NCBI GenBank assembly: GCA_000437255.1
Contig: FR899094.1
Coordinates: forward strand, 21,868-27,197
DNA from: Ruminococcus sp. CAG:403
Lineage (GTDB): Bacteria; Bacillota; Clostridia; Oscillospirales; Ruminococcaceae
Reading direction: 5' to 3'
Length of the DNA: 5,330 nucleotides
A model generated the notes under the pieces. That model searched no databases. It was given only the letters and a program-made list of their open reading frames with translations, and was not told where the DNA came from. Position numbers and translations under genes: made by a program. Below, in pieces: positions 1-4,282 of the stretch (positions within the stretch are counted from its first letter, which is position 1; each line of letters starts with the position of its first letter).

Positions 1-220
1 GGAGAAGCCGCACTTGCTGAATGATGCGGCTGTTGCAGTCTCCCAGTTCCCGTTTGTGCAGATCGGAAAGCTGTAGAATGGTAAATCCGTCAAATTCCGG
101 CGGCAGCCGTTTGAGAAAAATGGTTTTTCGCCGTACCAGCAGCAGGTTCTGTTCTATGCCAGTCCAGATCGCCAGACCGCCGCATACAATACCTGTGCCG
201 GTTAGAACGGATGTCATCAT
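1..220 (-). CDS. Metallophosphoesterase, N-terminal part (cut by window edge)
   Basis: Only the first 73 codons are present; the gene runs off the left edge. Residues 4-20 are hydrophobic and would serve as an N-terminal membrane anchor or signal. They are followed by a basic stretch and then LPPEFDGFTILQLSDLHKRELG (about residues 39-60), of which the SDLH core (52-55) is the first metal-binding motif (DxH) of calcineurin-like metallophosphoesterases. The order of anchor, then LPxxFDG, then SDLH is typical of the YkuE-like membrane-associated subfamily, which hydrolyses phosphate esters with a two-metal centre; the substrate cannot be told. The ATG at 220 overlaps the upstream methyltransferase stop (ATGA), and GGAGG lies 7 nt before it, so the genes are probably translationally coupled. 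A second ATG follows directly at 217. The family is confident from the motif; the subfamily is inferred because the remaining motifs are outside the window. Confidence 0.85.
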   Translation of the reverse strand, partial: MMTSVLTGTGIVCGGLAIWTGIEQNLLLVRRKTIFLKRLPPEFDGFTILQLSDLHKRELGDCNSRIIQQVRLL

Positions 221-1023
221 GCCGGATCCTCCTTGCCAGTAGAGGCGGCTGCTTTTGTTGCGGTCAGGAAGAACCGCGGGAAGCGGAAGAGAATCTCTCC
301 GTTTTTCTGAATCGGATACGCCTGCTGCAATTCCCGCAAAACATCGGCTTCCAGCGCAGCGGCGTCTTCCGGCGAAAGTGCAGCCAGATACGGCCGCAGA
401 CCCGTGCCCCGGTACCATTCCAAAATGCTCTGGTGGGACGGCATCCGATGGCAGTATGTAGTTTCCCAGATGGAAAAGTCTTCGAATAACTCCGACAGCA
501 GATCAAAGTATTCTTCCGGGGTCAGTGTATAGAAGATACGAGGACTGGGAAACTTGCTGCGCCATGCCGCACTTGTCACAAGCGCCTGAATGATTTGGTG
601 AATGGGTTCGTTCTGATTCATTGGAATTTGAACAGCAAGTACACCGCCGGGTTTTAATGCCTGCTGCATATTCCGCAGCAGCCGGGGATGATCGGGTACC
701 CATTGGATGCAGGCATTGGAAAAGATGACATCAAACTGCGTGGAAAGCGTTTCAAAGTCACAGGTTGCATCAAATGCCTGAAAAGAAAGTTCCGGATACT
801 TGGCTTTGGCGTGCTGCAACATGTCCGGCGAAAGGTCTACGCCGAGCAGGTGGGCAGCATGCGGAAAGCGATCCGCCAGCACTTTGGTGCTGTTCCCTGG
901 CCCGCAGCCCAGATCCAGAATGGAATCCGGTGCCTCAAGTGGGATTTTTGCCGCCAGATCTATGGCAGGCTGGGTTCGTTCTTTGAGAAAACGGCTGTAA
1001 CAATCAGAATTCCATGTAAACAT
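217..1023 (-). CDS. tam: Tam-like SAM-dependent methyltransferase (trans-aconitate 2-methyltransferase family)
   Basis: A 268-residue class I methyltransferase. SAM-binding motif I is DLGCGPGNST (37-46); the acidic residue ending beta-2 is in GVDLSP (61-66); motif FDVIFSNACIQWVPDH (97-112) and the post-motif LKPGGVLAVQIP (123-134) follow. Beyond the Rossmann core it keeps signatures that I recall from E. coli Tam: WRTTY/WETTY-like (186-190), MPSHQ..L.W....GLRP (194-211) and YPIQKNGEILFRFPR (236-250). Tam methylates trans-aconitate, a spontaneous by-product of cis-aconitate that inhibits aconitase; the protein is cytosolic. In-frame ATGs exist at 1080, 1029 and 1023. I chose 1023 because GGAG lies 8 nt before it, the spacing to 1029 is only 2 nt, and the predicted transcription start (about 1085) leaves no room for a ribosome site before 1080. 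It is the first gene of an operon with the metallophosphoesterase. The fold is certain; the trans-aconitate substrate is inferred from similarity. Confidence 0.88.
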   Translation of the reverse strand: MFTWNSDCYSRFLKERTQPAIDLAAKIPLEAPDSILDLGCGPGNSTKVLADRFPHAAHLLGVDLSPDMLQHAKAKYPELSFQAFDATCDFETLSTQFDVIFSNACIQWVPDHPRLLRNMQQALKPGGVLAVQIPMNQNEPIHQIIQALVTSAAWRSKFPSPRIFYTLTPEEYFDLLSELFEDFSIWETTYCHRMPSHQSILEWYRGTGLRPYLAALSPEDAAALEADVLRELQQAYPIQKNGEILFRFPRFFLTATKAAASTGKEDPA

Positions 1024-1091
1024 TTCCATCGCTCCTTTTTCGAGAAAAACACGTTTTTTCAGAGTGTAGTTGCTATGCATTTGGTGTTGTT

Positions 1092-1120
1092 ATTATAGCA
1101 CAGAACACCGGAAAAAGCAA
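1092..1120 (-). promoter_or_regulatory. Sigma-A promoter of the methyltransferase operon
   Basis: Read on the minus strand: TTGCTT (-35, 1115-1120), 17-bp spacer, TATAAT (-10, 1092-1097), preceded by TGC, which makes an extended -10. The expected transcription start is near 1085, about 60 nt before the chosen ATG at 1023. This supports the shorter methyltransferase start and rejects the ATG at 1080. Confidence 0.75.
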
Positions 1121-1128
1121 TTTTCCGG
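1108..1128. promoter_or_regulatory. Palindrome over the -35 of the methyltransferase promoter (possible operator)
   Basis: CCGGAAAA (1108-1115) and TTTTCCGG (1121-1128) form a perfect 8-bp inverted repeat with a 5-bp centre. The repeat covers the whole -35 hexamer (1115-1120), where a repressor would block RNA polymerase. A second inverted repeat, GGCGG (1127-1131) with CCGCC (1141-1145), adjoins it. No T-tract follows on either strand, so it does not look like a terminator. A binding protein is inference only. Confidence 0.35.
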
Positions 1129-1186
1129 CGGCAGAACCTTCCGCCCAAAAACGGCAGAAAATTTACAAATAGAAACAAAAAAACAC

Positions 1187-1215
1187 TTGACACAAATGGT
1201 AAAAGGATGTATAAT
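1187..1215 (+). promoter_or_regulatory. Consensus sigma-A promoter of guaB
   Basis: TTGACA (1187-1192), exactly 17 bp, TATAAT (1210-1215): a perfect match to both hexamers. An A-rich tract (about 1157-1183) lies just upstream and could act as an UP element. The expected start is about 1222, giving an untranslated leader of about 180 nt before guaB. Such a strong promoter suggests that control is exerted after initiation. Confidence 0.9.
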
Positions 1216-1244
1216 CAATCTAATATCAACAAAAATAGGATCAT

Positions 1245-1347
1245 AGAGAGAGAAAATGACCCCGCTCGACAGTGTGGTCGTTTTTCCTCTTTTGTTTTAG
1301 GCGAAAGAAGAAGAACGATTTTGGTCGAACAAACCTGCTGTCGGCGG
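1245..1347 (+). ncRNA. Structured guaB leader RNA with two competing folds (candidate attenuator)
   Basis: Fold 1: 1245-1261 pairs with 1276-1292 (17 positions, one mismatch, three G-U), capped by CGCU/AGUG (1263-1266 with 1271-1274) and a CGAC loop. Fold 2: the same pyrimidine-rich strand, 1276-1294, pairs with 1302-1320 (19 positions, one mismatch, four G-U, 7-nt loop), and is enclosed by a GC-rich helix, 1262-1272 with 1338-1347 (10 bp, U1266 bulged). The two folds cannot coexist, which is the usual design of an attenuator or riboswitch expression platform. The U-run 1281-1285 follows the GC part of the fold-1 stem, so fold 1 could be a terminator, though an imperfect one because the U-run can pair with the A-run at 1253-1256. 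I recognise no known riboswitch class. All pairings were read by eye; regulation is inferred. Confidence 0.4.
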
Positions 1348-1401
1348 AAAGAGACATCAAATTTGGGTGAGAGGAATGCTTCATAAGGAGGGTCATACGA
1401 A

Positions 1402-2874
1402 ATGGCAGCAGACATGTGTGAAAAGTTTGGAAAGCAAGGCTTAACATTTGACGACGTTTTGCTGATTCCGGCAGAATCTGACGTCACACCAAACATGATT
1501 CAACTGCAAACAAGATTGGCAGGCAAGGTAACACTGAATACCCCGATTGTAACAGCTGCAATGGATACCGTAACAGAATCCAGCATGGCAATTGCAATTG
1601 CCAGAGAAGGCGGTATTGGCATCATTCACAAAAACATGACGATTGAACAGCAGGCCGATGAAGTGGACAAGGTAAAACGGTCAGAAAACGGTGTTATCGT
1701 CAATCCATTCTCTTTGACAGAAGATCACTTGGTAAAAGATGCCGATGAGTTGATGGGAAAATATAAGATTTCCGGCGTTCCGATTGTGGATCGTGCAGGA
1801 AAATTGGTCGGAATTATCACCAACCGGGATATGCGTTTCCTCTCCGACTATAACGCAACCATTTCTGAAGTGATGACCAAGGAAAACCTCATCACAGCAC
1901 CGGTTGGCACTACCATGACCGAAGCGCAGAACATTCTGCGTCAGCATAAAATTGAAAAGCTGCCGTTGGTGGATGAGAACGGTTATTTAAAGGGTCTGAT
2001 CACCATTAAGGATATTGAAAAGGCGGTTCAGTTCCCGAACTCTGCAAGAGATGAAAAGGGTAGACTGCTCTGCGGTGCAGCCATCGGTGTAACAGCCAAT
2101 GTACTGGAACGTGCACAGGCACTGGTCGATGCACAGGTAGACGTACTGGTACTGGATTCCGCACACGGTCACAGCAAGAATATTATGACCTGTCTGAAGA
2201 TGGTCAAGGAAGCATTTCCGGATACACCAGTCATTGCCGGAAACATTGCAACAGCAGAAGCAGCAGAAGCGCTGATTCAGGCTGGCGCAGATGCTGTAAA
2301 GGTCGGCATTGGCCCTGGTTCCATTTGTACCACCCGTGTGGTTGCCGGAATTGGTGTACCGCAGGTAACGGCTGTTTATGACGTTGCACAGGTTGCAAAG
2401 AAATACAACATTCCGGTTATTGCAGACGGCGGTATCAAGTACTCCGGCGACATTGTAAAGGCATTGGCTGCCGGCGCAAATGTTGTAATGCTGGGTTCCC
2501 TGCTCGCAGGCTGCGAAGAGGCACCGGGTGAAATTGAAATTTATCAGGGACGTTCCTTCAAGGTATACCGTGGTATGGGCAGTATGGCTGCAATGGCTGC
2601 TGGCTCCAAGGATCGGTACTTCCAGGAGGGTGCTAAGAAGCTGGTTCCGGAAGGCGTAGAAGGTCGTGTACCGTATAAGGGCAGCGTGGCAGATACCATC
2701 TTCCAGCTGATCGGCGGCATTCGTTCCGGTATGGGTTACTGTGGATGCCCGACCATTCCAGATTTACATCGGAAGGCAAAGTTCGTGCAGATTACCGGTG
2801 CTGGTTTGGTAGAAAGCCATCCGCATGATATTCAGATCACCAAGGAAGCACCAAACTATTCCGCACATATTTGA
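1402..2874 (+). CDS. guaB: Inosine-5'-monophosphate dehydrogenase (GuaB)
   Basis: A full-length 490-residue IMP dehydrogenase, the usual bacterial length. It oxidises IMP to XMP with NAD+, the first committed step of GMP synthesis, as a cytosolic tetramer. The barrel opens with GLTFDDVLLIPAES (13-26). Two CBS domains (about 99-152 and 160-210), which bind adenine nucleotides in this family, are inserted after the second barrel strand. The barrel resumes at about 219 with DSAHGHS (252-258), the catalytic-cysteine loop GPGSICTTR (304-312, Cys309), the phosphate-binding ADGGI (341-345), YRGMGS (389-394) and the mobile flap EGVEGRVPYKG (417-427), which carries the Arg422/Tyr425 pair acting as base. 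All key residues are present. The ATG at 1402 has AAGGAGG (1385-1391) 10 nt upstream. The gene is monocistronic, with its own consensus promoter, a long structured leader and a strong terminator. Confidence 0.98.
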   Translation: MAADMCEKFGKQGLTFDDVLLIPAESDVTPNMIQLQTRLAGKVTLNTPIVTAAMDTVTESSMAIAIAREGGIGIIHKNMTIEQQADEVDKVKRSENGVIVNPFSLTEDHLVKDADELMGKYKISGVPIVDRAGKLVGIITNRDMRFLSDYNATISEVMTKENLITAPVGTTMTEAQNILRQHKIEKLPLVDENGYLKGLITIKDIEKAVQFPNSARDEKGRLLCGAAIGVTANVLERAQALVDAQVDVLVLDSAHGHSKNIMTCLKMVKEAFPDTPVIAGNIATAEAAEALIQAGADAVKVGIGPGSICTTRVVAGIGVPQVTAVYDVAQVAKKYNIPVIADGGIKYSGDIVKALAAGANVVMLGSLLAGCEEAPGEIEIYQGRSFKVYRGMGSMAAMAAGSKDRYFQEGAKKLVPEGVEGRVPYKGSVADTIFQLIGGIRSGMGYCGCPTIPDLHRKAKFVQITGAGLVESHPHDIQITKEAPNYSAHI

Positions 2875-2892
2875 GGCAATTCCTAAAAAAGC

Positions 2893-2939
2893 AAAGCAGA
2901 AATGCAGGAGAAAAATGATCCTGTGTTTCTGCTTTTTTT
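2893..2939 (+). terminator. Intrinsic terminator of guaB
   Basis: 2893-2909 pairs with 2919-2935 over 17 positions (15 Watson-Crick, two G-U) around a 9-nt loop, followed directly by a seven-T run (2933-2939, the first three of which can pair). It begins 18 nt after the guaB stop. The A-rich 5' side could let it work on the other strand too, but no minus-strand gene ends here. Confidence 0.92.
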
Positions 2940-2982
2940 GCGTTGAGACACGCATTTCTCAGCATATGGTAAGATTTTGCAC

Positions 2983-3038
2983 GGGAATTTTGGAAAAAAT
3001 CCTTCTATTTGTACAAAATGCCTATGACAAAAATTCCC
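2983..3038. promoter_or_regulatory. Inverted repeats around the CarD-family gene promoter (possible operators)
   Basis: GGGAATTTT (2983-2991) is the exact reverse complement of AAAATTCCC (3030-3038). The second copy fills the spacer between the -35 and -10 hexamers; the first lies about 33 bp upstream of the -35, 47 bp centre to centre. Between them is a perfect 10-bp palindrome, TTTGTACAAA (3008-3017), just upstream of the -35. This placement suits a repressor that occupies the spacer. No known regulator is recognised, and chance is possible in AT-rich DNA. Confidence 0.3.
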
Positions 3039-3053
3039 AAAATGTGGTATAAT
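3024..3053 (+). promoter_or_regulatory. Sigma-A promoter of the CarD-family gene
   Basis: ATGACA (-35, 3024-3029, five of six consensus bases), 18-bp spacer, TATAAT (-10, 3048-3053), preceded by TGG as an extended -10. The expected start is about 3060, giving a leader of about 93 nt with a small hairpin (3071-3076 with 3082-3087). Confidence 0.8.
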
Positions 3054-3152
3054 AAAAGAAATGGATCCTTGCAGAGAGGCTCTTTGCGGCTTGTTTGCAG
3101 GGTATTTGGCGATACAGAAAACGACTGACTAAGAAAGGACAAAGGTGAAAAC

Positions 3153-3674
3153 ATGTTTGCAGTAAACGATACCGTACAATATGGAGTCAATGGAATTTGT
3201 AAAATTACGGACATTCGATCCTGTCGATTTCAGGAGGAGCCGGAAGACTACTATTTGCTGAAACCGCTGCACGATGAAAAATCTACCATTTATGTGCCGG
3301 TGCAGAATCCGGAGTTGGTCTCGAAAATGCGGCGGGTGCTGTCGAAGGAGGCAATTTATGATCTGATTCGTGCCATTCCGGAACAAGAGGTAGAATGGAT
3401 TGCAGACGATCACGAACGGCAGCGTGTTTTTCGGGAGATGATGCATTCCGGAGATGATTTGCAGTTGTTCCGCTTGATTAAAACATTGCATCTTCGGAAA
3501 AAGGAACAGGAACAGCATGGCAGAAAGTTGCGTGCAATGGATGAGCGGTTGATGCAGGATGCGGAGCGGATTCTGTACGATGAAATTGCAGTGGTTCTGG
3601 ACATGCCCTCAGATCAGGTACTGCCATTTATTTTGGAGCAAATGGACGTTGCAGCAGAATCCAATCAGTCATAA
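3153..3674 (+). CDS. CarD/CdnL-family RNA-polymerase-binding transcription regulator
   Basis: A 173-residue protein close to the length of mycobacterial CarD (about 160). Residues 1-65 form the TRCF-type RNA-polymerase-interacting domain: a beta-rich segment with VQYGVNGICKITDI (8-21), YYLLKP (33-38) and STIYVPV (44-50), which in the family contacts the RNA polymerase beta subunit. The remainder (about 66-165) is helical and charged, with Trp82 in EVEWIADDHERQR, which I align by position with the tryptophan that CarD inserts at the upstream edge of the -10 element. The helix RKKEQEQHGRKLRAMDERLM (115-134) and LYDEIAVVL match the family's C-terminal pattern. Family members stabilise the open promoter complex and tune housekeeping or rRNA transcription. 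AAAGGTG lies 5 nt before the ATG. It is monocistronic between its own promoter and terminator. The domain is confident; targets are unknown. Confidence 0.9.
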   Translation: MFAVNDTVQYGVNGICKITDIRSCRFQEEPEDYYLLKPLHDEKSTIYVPVQNPELVSKMRRVLSKEAIYDLIRAIPEQEVEWIADDHERQRVFREMMHSGDDLQLFRLIKTLHLRKKEQEQHGRKLRAMDERLMQDAERILYDEIAVVLDMPSDQVLPFILEQMDVAAESNQS

Positions 3675-3702
3675 CGAAGCATTAGTTAGAAAGCTTTTTG
3701 GT

Positions 3703-3771
3703 GCAGCAATTTCTCGAAAATGCTGCCGGGAGTTTGAGGCGAGTAGCCTCATCTTTTTGCAAAGCAAAAAG
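3703..3771. repeat. Three tandem hairpins downstream of the CarD-family gene
   Basis: Hairpin 1: GCAGCA (3703-3708) with TGCTGC (3721-3726), plus inner TTT/AAA and a CTCG loop. Hairpin 2: TGAGGC (3735-3740) with GCCTCA (3746-3751). Hairpin 3: CTTTTTGC (3753-3760) with GCAAAAAG (3764-3771), a perfect 8-bp repeat with a 3-nt centre that shares the T-run of hairpin 2. Three perfect stems packed into 69 bp with no coding role resemble a dispersed palindromic intergenic repeat; copy number in the genome is unknown. Confidence 0.5.
3735..3758 (+). terminator. Intrinsic terminator of the CarD-family gene
   Basis: A six-bp GC-containing stem, TGAGGC/GCCTCA, with a GAGTA loop, followed by TCTTTTT. 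It lies 60 nt after the stop codon and is the first hairpin with a T-run on the plus strand. The run is short and can also pair in the next hairpin (3753-3771), so efficiency is uncertain. Confidence 0.65.
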
Positions 3772-3798
3772 TAACAGCAACCAAAATAATACGCCATA

Positions 3799-4193
3799 CA
3801 AAAAGCAAAGCAAACAAGCAACAGCATTTTGCGCATGTTTAAAAATCCATCGTAACATCCAACCAATATCAAAGAAAAATCGTAAAAATAATGTGGTTAC
3901 CCAACAGCGCAAAATGCGATCCAAGGCAAACAGCGCAGCGCCTTTGCCGGTCTGCTACAGAAAAGTACCATTTAGAATAGACTGTTTTTCAGTCAAAATC
4001 AAGTAGTCTATCAAAAGAAAATCTCATGAGAAAATATCCTTTTACAGGCATTTCTCACGAGATTTTTTTCTTTTGAAAAGATACGATAAATTCTAAATCA
4101 CACTGTCCAGTCGCATCCGGCAAAAACGCTGCGCTGTTGGGTGAGTGAGAATTTTCTGCGCCAAAAGCATTTGTGCTTGTGCCTGCTTTTTTG
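3799..4193. repeat. Long nested imperfect inverted repeat (MITE-like element or long hairpin)
   Basis: Five pairs of complementary blocks are nested in order: 3799-3835 with 4157-4193 (imperfect, ends CAAAAAGCA and TGCTTTTTTG); 3899-3911 with 4130-4142 (13 of 13); 3929-3950 with 4117-4138 (20 of 22, competing with the previous pair); ATTTAGAAT 3970-3978 with ATTCTAAAT 4090-4098 (9 of 9); and the central hairpin 4012-4035 with 4050-4075. The left arm is longer than the right because of unmatched stretches at 3836-3898 and 3979-4011. No credible gene lies inside. The terminal repeats and non-coding interior fit a decayed MITE-like element, but I find no clear target-site duplication. It ends 12 bp before the -35 of the next gene. 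Together with 3675-3798 this is the only gene-free stretch longer than 500 bp in the window. Confidence 0.55.
4012..4075. terminator. Strong terminator-like hairpin at the centre of the long palindrome
   Basis: 4012-4035 pairs with 4050-4075: CAAAAG with CTTTTG, AAAA with TTTT, then TCTC and TGAGAAA with their complements, broken by one A/C mismatch, a three-T bulge (4063-4065) and one unpaired A. The loop is about 14 nt. T-runs occur on the 3' side of both strands, so it could stop transcription in either direction. It lies about 340 bp past the CarD-family stop, so it may be read-through protection, the end of an unseen transcript, or simply the tip of the palindrome. Confidence 0.5.
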
Positions 4194-4204
4194 TTGAAAT
4201 TGCA

Positions 4205-4233
4205 TAGACAAATCCTCTTTTTTATGCTATAAT
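4205..4233 (+). promoter_or_regulatory. Sigma-A promoter of the epimerase-family gene
   Basis: TAGACA (-35, 4205-4210, five of six), 17-bp spacer, TATAAT (-10, 4228-4233), preceded by TGC as an extended -10. The start should be near 4240, giving a leader of about 43 nt. Just downstream, ATGCATACGCATACTGCGCAT (from about 4236) is made of short GCAT-type repeats; a role in control is only possible. Confidence 0.82.
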
Positions 4234-4282
4234 GAATGCATACGCATACTGCGCATGAGTTTTCAAAGATTGTGAGGTTTTG

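Noticed and set aside
688..1098. Plus-strand frames of 66-136 codons opposite the methyltransferase
   Set aside because: They are complements of a gene whose motifs are all in the minus-strand frame.
1222..1401. Known purine or ZTP riboswitch or T-box in the guaB leader
   Set aside because: I do not see the conserved core bases of these classes; only the pairing described in the findings is supported.
1681..2172. Minus-strand frames inside guaB
   Set aside because: They are shadows of the conserved CBS and barrel segments of guaB.
3669..3924. Two overlapping minus-strand frames (67 and 80 codons) with hydrophobic, membrane-like translations
   Set aside because: The hydrophobicity comes from T-rich complement of an A-rich region in both frames; both run through the three hairpins, the longer starts at TTG, and neither has a convincing ribosome site.
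3698..4006. 102-codon plus-strand frame across the intergenic region
   Set aside because: It spans two terminator-like structures, has a Lys/Asn/Gln-rich composition reflecting A-rich DNA, and shows no domain.
3899..4142. 6S RNA as an explanation for the long hairpin
   Set aside because: 6S RNA is a long hairpin with a central bubble of about 180-200 nt, but here the apex is a terminator-like hairpin with T-runs, no clear promoter precedes it, and the arms are very unequal.
3799..4193. CRISPR array or insertion sequence with transposase
   Set aside because: There are no regularly spaced direct repeats and no transposase frame; only inverted arms are present.
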